A stretch of DNA of 64,000 bases from Megalobrama amblycephala (Eukaryota > Chordata > Actinopteri > Cypriniformes > Xenocyprididae). The position numbers and the translations under genes were made by a program. How positions within the stretch are numbered: the stretch's first letter is position 1; each line of letters opens with the position of its first letter. The notes under the pieces are model-generated. The model had not been told where the DNA came from. It was given only the letters and a program-made list of their open reading frames with translations, and did not search any database. The stretch is taken from positions 15,849,686 through 15,913,685 of the forward strand of contig NC_063052.1 in assembly GCF_018812025.1 (NCBI RefSeq), in the 5' to 3' direction. Shown here piece after piece: positions 22,613 through 32,235 of this stretch.

Positions 22613-23294
22613 CCTGCAGACAAAGTAATCGTTCTTAAGAAAAACACAAAGATCGTAGATGTTTTCACTTAGCTGTTGAAGAGTTGTCTACTCCTGAGTC
22701 CCTCAAAAATAATGTTCAGTGTGCTGTGAGTCCAGCAAGTCATTTGCAGACCAGTGATGAGAGGGCAAATGAGCTGGATAAGTTAGAGCTGCAGGATCTC
22801 GATTTGAATTCTTGTGAAGTGTCAGATGAGTGGAAAGATAGACTTCTGAATCTCATTGAGAAGTATGAGTCAACCTTTTCTCGTGGAAAAATGAACTGTG
22901 GGGAAGCCCACAAAAATGTCCACAAAATTCACTTGGTGGATGAGAAGTATTTCAACTCCCTTATCGACGTGTAGCCCCTTGCCACTATGATAAGCTGCGC
23001 ACTGTCTTGAATGAGATGGAAGTGAAAGGCATTATAAGGAAATGTCAGAGTGAATATGCATCTCCATTAGTTTTGGTGTGGAAAAAGAATGGCGACCTTC
23101 GTATTTGTACAGATTTTAGATGGATGAATGCGAAGACAGTAAAGGACGCCCACCCACTCCCACACCAAGCAGATGCACTCATAGCCCTGGGAGGCAATAT
23201 TTTCTTTTCAACCATGGACTTAACTTCTGGCTTTTATAATGTCCCCTTGTTTGAAGAGCATAAGAAGAACATTGTGTGTTTATTTTGTTACTGA
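22613..23294 (+). pseudogene. Gypsy element A: reverse transcriptase, N-terminal half
   Basis: The pol sequence interrupted at ~15095 resumes here. A linker (22684-22974) is followed, after a frameshift near 22960, by RT motifs at 23007-23280: Glu-Met-Glu-x-Lys-Gly-Ile-Ile, YASPLVLVWKKNGDLRIC and FFSTMDLTSGFYN, with the first catalytic Asp. It ends before the YxDD motif. The next ~215 bp are unrelated, then integrase appears. So the rest of RT, RNase H and the integrase core are deleted. Confidence 0.8.
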
Positions 23295-23511
23295 GAGGAA
23301 TAATTACTTACTTATACTGGGCAATAAACTTGATCAACAAGAGTGTAGGCCAGGTAGGCCATTCCTACCTCTCCATAGGAGACTGTCTCCTTCTCTGACT
23401 AGCAACAGCAATTATTCCTAACTGCATATAACTCACTAGCGGCCCCTTCATGGTGAGGAAGAAGAACTACAGGAAAACCATGATAACAGTTTCTTAAACT
23501 GTTTCAACGGT

Positions 23512-23731
23512 TTAACAGAACGTTTTAACAGGACTCTGGGAAACATGATAAGAGCTCTCTCAGTTAAATCCAAGGCGAAGTGGCCACAGCTTCTAAGGAC
23601 ATTAACCTTCAGTTATAATTGCACTGTACATGAAATGACCAGGTTCGCGCCATTTTATCTTATGTTTGGGCGTATCCCGAGGCTGCCAATTGACATCATG
23701 TTTCAGCATGTCCTTTGTGATGATAGGGTGG
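23512..23731 (+). pseudogene. Gypsy element A: integrase core end (left of insertion)
   Basis: Begins with GLTERFNRTL, the region of the last catalytic Glu of gypsy integrases, and runs to the LTR junction at 23731. The same frame resumes at 27647 after removal of the inserted element and one copy of gtgg. Confidence 0.85.
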
Positions 23732-24156
23732 TGTGGAATTACAAATTTAAGAATCTGTCTAAGATCTGCGGATCCTACATCCTGACCATTTGGCAGGACA
23801 AGCTCAAGATACAGCAGTGCCTTTGTCTCTATGATAATGTAAAGGTATAGGTGATACTGCCAGACTGATTGGATTAGCACCTATGCATTTGAATGACACA
23901 GTTATGCTGATTAGATCATGGCTGGGAAATGTAGGGTATGAGCTGATTCCTGTACTGCATTTGCATGTTTTGTTTAGATTGTCCACACCTCTACTCTATG
24001 TATCCCTCCCCCTTGAATGTATATGAACTACCAAGTCACTGCCTTAGTTAGATTTTGGATGACCACAGCGACGCACAGCGTGTTTCTCAATAAAGAGTAA
24101 CTTCTGCTTCAAGAGATCCCAAAGTCTCCTGGTCTATGCTTCTGAGATTTCCAACA
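23732..24156 (+). repeat. 5' LTR of the gag-only element
   Basis: 425 bp, TG...CA, with an aataaag polyadenylation-type signal near 24091. It reads the same as 27218-27642 by eye. Confidence 0.93.
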
Positions 24157-24160
24157 GTTT

Positions 24161-24178
24161 TGGTGCCGTGACCCGGAT
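24161..24178 (+). other. Primer-binding site, tRNA-His-like
   Basis: tggtgccgtgacccggat begins four bases after the LTR. It matches the complement of the 3' end of vertebrate tRNA-His at 17 of 18 positions as I recall that tRNA. Confidence 0.7.
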
Positions 24179-24276
24179 AGAGCTTCTCACCTCAATCCAG
24201 ATTGGAACTTCAAGCACAACAAAGATCTGATCCAAAAGAAGATCCAGGCTGAATTTTCCTGTACACCCAAGGGTTG

Positions 24277-24282
24277 GTGAGT
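24277..24282 (+). promoter_or_regulatory. Possible splice donor in the leader
   Basis: gttg|gtgagt matches the donor consensus well and sits about 120 bp after the LTR, where retroviral major splice donors often lie. No acceptor-linked second gene is present in this copy. Confidence 0.35.
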
Positions 24283-24329
24283 GATACTCTATCCAAAAGA
24301 ACCATTAAGACCAGTACAAAGTTGTTATC

Positions 24330-24722
24330 CTCTGCACCGTCAGAGAAGAGTTAACAGACAGCTGTAGGGTTTGGTTAACTAAGTTATCCTCTAAAAATGT
24401 TCTTTTAGAGATGAAGTTTATCCTCTGTTTAGGCAGGGAAGTTTAGCATCACATGCTAATAATTAGGTATCCTCTGTTCAGGCAGGGAAGAATTAGTGTA
24501 AAGTGCTAATAATTTGTGTTGTCCTCTGTTTTATCAGGGAAGGTGGTGTGTTAACAGAATAGCCATCCTCTACTTTGCTAGAGAAGAAGGTTCATCCTCT
24601 GTTAATTCAGGGAAGGTTATAACTGTTGAAGTGTGGTAGCAAGTTGTTTCAACTCTGCTCGTCAGAGAAGGTTGAATACATTACGATGTGTATTAACTAG
24701 GTTAACCTCTGCTCTGTCAGGG
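24330..24722 (+). repeat. Nine-copy hairpin motif CTCTG-N6-CAGRG in the leader
   Basis: Nine short inverted repeats, each followed within a few bases by a gaag or aaga type purine run: 24330-24345, 24389-24410, 24423-24438, 24472-24487, 24524-24539, 24568-24583, 24597-24612, 24653-24667, 24707-24722. Most have ctctg paired with cagag or cagggn, the latter with a G-U pair, and a 5-6-nt loop. The sixth is ctcta...tagag, a change on both sides that keeps pairing; the second has an 8-bp stem ctctaaaa...ttttagag. Spacing varies from 29 to 59 bases and spacer sequence is not conserved. This suggests an RNA structure, possibly for genome packaging or translation; function is inference. Confidence 0.75.
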
Positions 24723-24763
24723 AAGTGTTGAAGTGTATTGTTGTGCCAGAAAGACATTACAAA

Positions 24764-26161
24764 ATGTTGAGAAAGAACGCTAGACTAATTCCAACAACTG
24801 AGAAAGGTGGACTAGCTACCCCTTTATGGACAGATAGTGAGTTCAAATCATTGTTAGGAAAACACATGGACTCAATAGTGACTGAGTCAGTCAGATTGGA
24901 TTTGACAAAGAAATTTGGGATTCATCCAGAAAAAGTTTGGTCCATTGAAGAATGCAAAAAGGTACTTGGTGCTTGTATTCGGAAGAAAAATATGATGGGC
25001 ATTATCTGCTGCCACAGAGAATTTACTCTATCCATTGCACAAGACCAAATTCAACGTATTGCTAAGTTAGAAGAGCAGAACAAACAGTTGCACACTAGAG
25101 TGTCTCGTCTCACTCAGAAGTTGGGCCTTAACAAAGCCTCAACCAAATGTGACTCAAAAGACCAACAGTCAGATGAAAGCTATCCTGACTTACAGTCTTT
25201 CTGTAGACTTGAGGATAATAGCAATACTGGATTGATGGATAAAGATGTAAATGCAGTTGAAGTGTGTGGAGCGAGACAAAAGGCTCAGAGTAGGGCAAAA
25301 GGGGTTGACACAGTTCCATCTGTAACCCCCATACTGCAGTTACAAGCAGTCAGTACCACTATAGGTCCTGAAGACATAGAAAGAATTGCTGAGAATTTGC
25401 CATCAGTGCATAGAAACTTTTCTGAGTTTAGGACAGAGTTGTCCAGAAAAATGAAGCTCTATGATATGTCCCTAGCTGAAGTCACACAGCTAATGTCACA
25501 AATCCTGAAAGAGTCAGAATTCAATGATTTTGAAAGTGCTGTAAATAATTCTGAGTTTCAGCATTCCAGCAAAGGTGAATTGAGAGAAGGAGTTCTGAGA
25601 GTGTTACAGAACCTTGTTGGACCAAAGGTAGACTGGTCAAAGATCACTAGTTGTGTACAGACGAAGGATGAAACTGTAAGTGAGTACACTGAAAGATTTT
25701 GTCAGTTAGCTGCAGCATACAGTGGAATAGCTGACACTCCAGAGAAGGTGTTAGAGGATAATGGACCACTGGTCCGCATGTGGTTTGATGGGCTTTCATC
25801 AGAATACAGAAATGCATTGCCTTTCTTAGACCTCACATGGTCCAATGGAACCCTGCAAAACAGCTTGGATAGGTTAGCTATTTGGGAAAGAGACTCAGAT
25901 GTCAAGACAAGAGTAAAGATTGCAGCAGCATCCTTTAAGGTCAACACAGAGAATCGACAGAAACGTAAACGTCCTAAGAGAGAAGGCAGTTGTCATTACT
26001 GTGGTAAACCTGGACATTGGATGAAAGAGTGTAGGAAAAACAAAAAGACATTAAAAGAAATGAACAGCTTTACTCAGCTCCTACTCAGTCTACTTGCTAC
26101 ACTGAAACTGCCCCTCCCCTCTTCTCCAAACTCTTGGAGCAACAGCTTGCTGACATGCTAA
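24764..26161 (+). CDS. Gag protein of the LTR retroelement, intact frame
   Basis: A 465-residue open frame from the ATG at 24764; the frame is open further upstream to a TAG at 24698 but without another ATG. An N-terminal domain is followed by a predicted coiled coil (about residues 93-122, leucine heptads), an acidic variable region, a capsid-like domain (about 200-395), a basic patch and one CCHC knuckle (CHYCGKPGHWMKEC, residues 410-423). Gag would form the particle shell and bind RNA. The capsid part resembles retroviral and retrotransposon capsids; no closer family is claimed. The C-terminus after the knuckle is short and Ser/Leu-rich, perhaps the point where pol was lost. The intact frame and matching LTRs suggest a recent or selected element. 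Confidence 0.85.
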   Translation: MLRKNARLIPTTEKGGLATPLWTDSEFKSLLGKHMDSIVTESVRLDLTKKFGIHPEKVWSIEECKKVLGACIRKKNMMGIICCHREFTLSIAQDQIQRIAKLEEQNKQLHTRVSRLTQKLGLNKASTKCDSKDQQSDESYPDLQSFCRLEDNSNTGLMDKDVNAVEVCGARQKAQSRAKGVDTVPSVTPILQLQAVSTTIGPEDIERIAENLPSVHRNFSEFRTELSRKMKLYDMSLAEVTQLMSQILKESEFNDFESAVNNSEFQHSSKGELREGVLRVLQNLVGPKVDWSKITSCVQTKDETVSEYTERFCQLAAAYSGIADTPEKVLEDNGPLVRMWFDGLSSEYRNALPFLDLTWSNGTLQNSLDRLAIWERDSDVKTRVKIAAASFKVNTENRQKRKRPKREGSCHYCGKPGHWMKECRKNKKTLKEMNSFTQLLLSLLATLKLPLPSSPNSWSNSLLTC

Positions 26162-27217
26162 CCATTTGGGCTGTGAGTGCTTAATTTCCCCAGTAATCTA
26201 CTAGAAAGCTGAAAGACTCATTATGAACAAATGAAAGTTGACTGTCACTTCCACTATTTGGGGGACACTGGTTAAGTACACTCACAGCCTTAAATGTTAT
26301 GCTGCAGCACACTCCATTCACTTGTCCATCCTCAATGGGTTATGATGTCTGCTATGACTGATGTTTCAATGGAAGATGGAGATGTAGCATCTTAAATTTG
26401 GAAATTAACTACAGGGAGAGAATAGGACACACAGACCAGTGAGGAGCCCAGGGAAGAACCGAAGTGCAAAAGGCCTCGGGGGTTAACCCTGTGGTGAAGA
26501 CTTCCTCATAGGTTTCCCCCTCTCTCAGTTTATCCCCACCTTACTGGTCTATAGGTGTCAAATTGATTAAGACTAGGTTAAGAAAAAGAAGAACAAAACC
26601 ACTATACGATCACTAGAAGTTTATGATGATCAGAGTTAGACAGAAAAACTATAGGATCATCAGAGGTGTAACATACTAAAGTCTATGCATGAATACTGCT
26701 GGTCTGCTGTCTCTTTGTTTTCTTGTGTGCAGGTATGTGTATATGCCATGACGTCTCATAAGCAGCACCTGGTGTAAAGCATCACCTCAGATATCCATGA
26801 ACAACCTTCATGATGACGGAGTCATCAGAGCAACTCGGAGTTGCACAACGACAAAGAATCTTCTTGGGACAAACATGGAAATGGACTCTACAGGGAACAG
26901 ACTCCACAGCTATTCAGGCGCCATGGACTTTTAGGACTTCCACGCTTATACTACATGGTTTTCTGTGTCATCATGTAGTTTATACAACATGTTACCACCC
27001 TGCGTTGTATATGTGTGTCAACAGTATACTCAAGTTAAAGAACAACACTTATGTAAATGTTGGACACGACACAGAATAAGATGTATGTGCCTGTAACTGT
27101 TACAAGTTGCATGACTGGAAGATGGAACTTATGTTAACAAACATATGTTATAGAAGGGATTTAAGAAGGTTTAAATTTGTATTATGTGAGAGTTATTAGA
27201 ACTCTCAAAGGGGGAAC
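26162..27217 (+). other. Internal region of the LTR element without pol or env
   Basis: About 1.05 kb with only short frames, none recognisable. It ends in the purine tract ctcaaagggggaac against the 3' LTR. An 89-codon frame at 26810-27079 has no recognisable feature. Confidence 0.7.
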
Positions 27218-27642
27218 TGTGGAATTACAAATTTAAGAATCTGTCTAAGATCTGCGGATCCTACATCCTGACCATTTGGCAGGACAAGCTCAAGATACAG
27301 CAGTGCCTTTGTCTCTATGATAATGTAAAGGTATAGGTGATACTGCCAGACTGATTGGATTAGCACCTATGCATTTGAATGACACAGTTATGCTGATTAG
27401 ATCATGGCTGGGAAATGTAGGGTATGAGCTGATTCCTGTACTGCATTTGCATGTTTTGTTTAGATTGTCCACACCTCTACTCTATGTATCCCTCCCCCTT
27501 GAATGTATATGAACTACCAAGTCACTGCCTTAGTTAGATTTTGGATGACCACAGCGACGCACAGCGTGTTTCTCAATAAAGAGTAACTTCTGCTTCAAGA
27601 GATCCCAAAGTCTCCTGGTCTATGCTTCTGAGATTTCCAACA
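27218..27642 (+). repeat. 3' LTR of the gag-only element
   Basis: 425 bp direct repeat of 23732-24156, followed by the gtgg duplication. Confidence 0.93.
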
Positions 27643-28430
27643 GTGGTCAGCCATCATGAGTTTGTCTCTGCGCTGAGAAGAGACTTGAGCACAGCTGCAG
27701 AAATTGCCCGCAAACACAGTCTCAAAGAGCAGAACCGCCATGACATTCTTTACAATCGGAAGGTCAGAAGTTCATCCTTAGCAGTGGGAGATATAGTTTT
27801 GCTGGCTAACTGTGGAGAGAAAGGAATGAGGAAAGTTGCAGACAAATGTGACTCTGTTCTGTGTGAAGACAATCAGTGAGATCAGAGATTAATGTGTACA
27901 GGACTAAGGATGTCCAGACTGGCAAAGAGTGGTGCACAGAAACCTGTTACTTCCAGTGAATTTCATATCCTGGGATGATGATGAGGAGCAGTCGGTTCGA
28001 TTAGCTTTCTCCGATGCTACCCGTGTCAGTGCTCTTGATTCTGCTCTCATGGACGATACTGATCCTGTTTCAAAGACATCTGAATGGTTATTGCAGATGG
28101 ATGGAACACATGATAGTGATGTTATGCAGGATGCCACTTGTGGTGAAGCTATAGACATCCCTGATGAGATGACTCCTTCAAAGTGTGCTGACTATAATCA
28201 GCATAGTCCAGAACCTGAGCACATTCCTGAACCTGTTGAGATCACAGAGAGTTTACCTGCATCTAAGCCAAATGAGTCCTCTAGTTGTGTGCAAGAACCT
28301 GATAACAGACCTGTTCTTGTCATTTGCAAACAGCCCACAAGCACAATAACAAGCCACATCACTACACGACTAGGGGGATCAGTTAGGCCCTCTAACAGAC
28401 TTACAGTTGCAAGAAAAAATATGTGAACCA
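27643..28430 (+). pseudogene. Gypsy element A: integrase C-terminal part (right of insertion)
   Basis: The integrase reading frame left at 23731 continues here. It shows an Ala-Arg-Lys-His-Ser-Leu motif and a VGDIVLLAN motif near 27785, then after a frameshift near 27870 a VVHRNLLLPVNF motif (27928-27963) typical of the end of gypsy pol. A long acidic Ser/Pro-rich tail follows to 28403, where the mariner-like element is inserted. The join across the inserted LTR element restores frame and motif order, which shows that the LTR element landed in this gypsy copy. Confidence 0.85.
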
Positions 28431-29196
28431 CTTGCAGAATCTGTGAAAATGTGAATAATTTTAATAAAATTAGAGGGATCATACAAAATACATGTTATTT
28501 TTTATTTAGTACTGTCCTGAGTAAGATATTTTACATAAAAGATGTTTACATTTAGTTCACAAGACAAGAAAAATAGCTGAATTTATTAAAATGGCCCCTT
28601 TCAAAAGTTTGTAAACCCTTGATTCTTAATACTGTGTGTGGTTACCTGGATGATCTATGACTGTTTGTTTGTTTTGTGATGGTTGTTCATAAGTCCCTTG
28701 TTTGTCCTGAGCAGTTAAACTGAGCTCTGTTCTTCCGAAAAATCCTCCAGGTCCTGCAGATTCTTCAGTTTTCAAGCATTTTTTGCATATTTGAACCCTT
28801 TCCAGCAGTGGCTGAATGATTTTTAGATCCATCTTTTCACACTGAGGACAACTGAGGGACTCAAACACAACTATTAAAAAAGGTTAGTAAACTGTTCAGG
28901 ACAAACAAGAGACTCATGAAGAATCATCACAAAACAAACAGTCGTAGATCATCAGGTAACCACACATACTGTTAAGAATCAATGGTTCATATAATTATGA
29001 ATGGGGTTATTTTAATAAATTAAGCTATTGTTTTGTCTTGTGAACTAAATGTAAACATCTTTTATGTAAAATATCTTACTCAGGACAGTACTAAATAAAA
29101 AACAACATGCATTTTGTATGATCCCTCTTATTTTATTAAAATTATTCACGTTTTCAAAGATTATGCAAGTGGTTCACATACTTTTTCTTGCCACTG
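28404..29196. mobile_element. Tc1/mariner-like foldback MITE
   Basis: Starts cagttgcaagaaaaa and ends, inverted, cagtggcaagaaaaa, flanked by TA at 28402-28403 and 29197-29198. The inverted arms extend for about 300 bp each, so most of the 793-bp element is a long imperfect palindrome. No transposase. It interrupts the extreme 3' coding end of gypsy element A. Confidence 0.85.
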
Positions 29197-29198
29197 TA

Positions 29199-29338
29199 TT
29201 TGTGAAATTGATAATCAACAAATTCTGAGAATTGATTCACACAGTGATGCACAAATTATTTCTCAAGGAACTAACTTTGTTGTTGAGTTCATAAGGAACA
29301 TTTTTTTGTGTAATATGTCTGAGTGTGATTGATGATTC
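29199..29338 (+). other. Right flank of the MITE, probably gypsy A 3' end
   Basis: Continues the sequence cut at 28401. No LTR of gypsy A could be recognised, so the 3' end of that element is not defined. Confidence 0.4.
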
Positions 29339-29343
29339 AAATC

Positions 29344-29815
29344 TGTCACGATCACCGTCTGTTCCTGTCACTTCCCGGACTACATTCCCCATAATCCTCT
29401 CTGCAAATCACCTGCACTCACTCCACCAATCACTACACTAATCACCACACCCAGCTGCCTGGGACTATACCTTACCTGGACTATAAAAGACTCACACACT
29501 TATCACCTGATTGCAATGTCTTGTTTTCCCAGTGATACAATTCCAAGCGTTTATTTCCTGTCTGCCTATCTGTTACCGTTCCTGCCTGTTACCTGTTTAC
29601 GATCCTGTGCTGCCTACCCCTGACCTGTGCTTTGTATACTGTTCCGTGAGTGATATCCGCCTGTCTTGATCTACCGCCTGTATCCTGACCACGATTCTGC
29701 CTGTCCCTTGCTGTTCCTGCCTGCTCCTGTTTGATGTTTGACCATGCCTGTACGACCAAGCCTACTTTAAATAAAGCTTGCAAATGGATCTCTGCCTGAG
29801 TCCCATCTCGTTACA
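29344..29815 (+). repeat. Solo LTR
   Basis: 472 bp beginning TGTCACG and ending GTTACA, with a tataaaag box near 29482 and an aataaag signal near 29770. The flanks aaatc and atatc agree at 4 of 5 bases, consistent with an old 5-bp duplication. No second LTR or internal region follows, so it looks like the product of LTR-LTR recombination. Confidence 0.7.
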
Positions 29816-31996
29816 ATATCTAAGAGTCAATTGTAATGTTGAAAGTTTGACTTTGAAGTGAGTTTTTCTGAAAAGAGTTGCACTGAAAAAATTAAGAGCA
29901 GAGATACAATTGTAACCTCTTGGAGTGTGTAGACTGCACCTTCTATAGTCTGTGTTAAGTGTGGGATCTGGTACCATTCCATTCTTACGCACTTCCTAGG
30001 AAGAGAATGATTTTCTGACATACTGTATTATAAAGTTCTTGTACTCACATCTGTTTTATTTATTTATTATTTTATATATATATATATTTTGCAACCTTTA
30101 CTGTATATTCTGTTTGTTGCATATGCCCAATTTAGCAGAATTTAAGGGGCTGTATGTAACAGAGTTTAAATAATGGTTGTTAAATTCAGCTTAAATTGGG
30201 AAAACTCGCCATTGGCTGTTGTTGCTCGCATTTGCGCACATGATATTGTGGGGTGGAGCTATGTAATCAGCAGAGTCTCATAGTCGCATCTATGATTGCT
30301 CCATCTTAATAGCTAAGTTTGGATCATTTTCAAGCCCAAGTCTGAACTGTAAACTACACAAAAGTCTACGTATTTTGTCTGTCAGCTCCTAGTTGTGTTA
30401 GTCGAGTCAAATATGTTGTATTTGTGACGATAAGATGAAGAGTGTGTTTGTTGGCCTGCTTGTGAACTCTGAACTTCTGTTTATTTCATTTAAGACTTCT
30501 CATGCAACATCGATGCACTGCATTCTAATCAGCCTTTTGTTGCTGTATGTCCCAGTCTTGTCTTGTCTCAGCCCCAGTAATGCAACTTTGAGTGACCATC
30601 CACCTGATCTCTCACACACACACACACATAAATATATAGGAACGGCATGGCAAATTATATTGTCTACGTGTTTGTCAGATTATACATGTAACAAGTTGCG
30701 CCTGTATTGATCCGCACATAAGCTCTGCTTATTGGCGACCCAACGCTAATTTGCGCAGCTCATTGTTAGATTGTGTTGGTCATTATGTAAATGATTTCAC
30801 TGCGTCTGTGTTCTTTAATTTGCGCGTCAACAGTAGATCATGCGCAAAACTTGCCACTCCCATCGGCACATTTGTGGAATTGCGCTCTCATGCTAATTTG
30901 CCCCGTTTAGTAAATCTGGCACTTAAAATCTTTTCCTCAGCCTACTTTTTAAAACCCTGTAGGTACAGTTTTCATCAAACAAATTACAATCAACTATGCA
31001 TGTCTTCTGTCAAAACTTGAAGTGTAAATGTACTTTTATTCTTTTAGTAATAATCAGTTTCACAAACAGGTATTAAAGAATAAAACTTTCATTAATATTG
31101 TCATTAAATTCAGGATTATGCAGGAAGGGCAGAATAGATTATTAAAAACTGGTTTTGGATGCTGTTAACATCACACATTAGCTTCATCAGTTCATTTCAC
31201 ATCACTATTGTTACGTCCGATGATTTATGTTTATTATAGCATTGTGTTATATATTTATGTATATTGTGTTGCATTTAGACATATATTTTTGTTCTCTGCT
31301 CTCTTTTCTTCCTCCATCATAATAGGTTCTCTGACTGACCAGCTGTATTCAGTCAGTTGATGTTGGAGGCGACTGAATGGTTCTTTCTTGAGAGGGAAGT
31401 GTTATGTAATTTATTTTTCTGGATTATCTTTCTCCATGTCATTTAGAGAAATTTCTAGTTAGTTTGTTTAGTCCCACTTTATATTGTGGCCTTTACTAAT
31501 ATCTACTTACATTTAAATTAATCATTTGATACAATGCACTTATTGTGGACATACATGTTTTCACATTGTACTTATATTTTAAAAACACCTGCATGTAATT
31601 ATCTGTGTAATTAATTTCTGTAAATACATTTATAATTACACTTTTAACCCATGTTTTCATTATTATTCTTTTGATATTGATATTTGTGTTATGGTTATTG
31701 TTATTGTTGTGCTTTTTTTTACTATTTATAAAAGAAAATTAAAAGTTAACATTGGTTGAATTGGTGGTTGTGTTGTTGATTCTGGGATAAAAGGTTGGAC
31801 ATCCTCGTTCTATCCATGTTTTTTTTTTTTTTTTTTTCTCTTTTTTGAAAAAAACTAATTCTTTTTTAACTTTGTTACCAGCTCCTCAACTCTAGATGGG
31901 TAGCTATGTAACACTACACCTCCTACTCATTGCAAATATTTAAATGAGCCTTTTTTGATCCAGAAACATGAAATGCAACATGCAATGCTGAAGTAA
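29816..31996. other. Intergenic, repeat-like, no gene seen
   Basis: Only short frames without recognisable domains. Visible items are a TA run (30072-30090), a CA run (30613-30628), a T-run (31819-31838), a stretch ending ttagtaaatctggc near 30920 and a cactttatattgtggcc stretch near 31470 that look like old DNA-element fragments. Confidence 0.5.
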
Positions 31997-32002
31997 TTTA
32001 TT
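31997..32002 (-). terminator. Polyadenylation signal of the lectin gene
   Basis: AATAAA on the minus strand (tttatt on plus) about 235 bp downstream of the lectin stop codon. Confidence 0.6.
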
Positions 32003-32235
32003 CATGTAGAAAGCAAAGATAAACAAAGATAGGTAAAAGATAGGTGCATTTTAAAAACCATTTCATCCCTTTACTGAATGTGCACTGAAACTTATCTTTT
32101 ATCTTAGGAATAAAAGGTGCACAGGTAAAATGAAAACAATGAAAACAGCACAATATTAGTATTGCTCAGAAAACAGTAGTTTGGTATTTTGCTTATAGGA
32201 TCAGTGGACTGTGGTGTAACATCATCTCATTCCAC

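Larger units (their letters stand above)
23732..27642 (+). mobile_element. Gag-only LTR retroelement, young insertion in gypsy integrase
   Basis: Two 425-bp LTRs in which I see no differences flank a 3.06-kb interior. The target duplication is 4 bp, gtgg at 23728-23731 and 27643-27646. The interior has a primer-binding site, a 600-bp leader with repeated hairpins, one open gag frame, then about 1.05 kb without pol or env, and a purine tract (aaaggggga) before the 3' LTR. It is a non-autonomous element that must borrow enzymes. A 4-bp duplication and the capsid/knuckle type of Gag fit an endogenous-retrovirus-like or gypsy-like parent; I cannot decide between them. Confidence 0.92.

Noticed and set aside
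24725..24763. Gag start at 24725
   Set aside because: That codon is GTG; the first in-frame ATG is at 24764. Non-AUG initiation cannot be excluded.
27418..27480. Identical short minus-strand frames at 23804-23986 and 27290-27472 as a duplicated gene
   Set aside because: They are the same stretch of the two LTRs.
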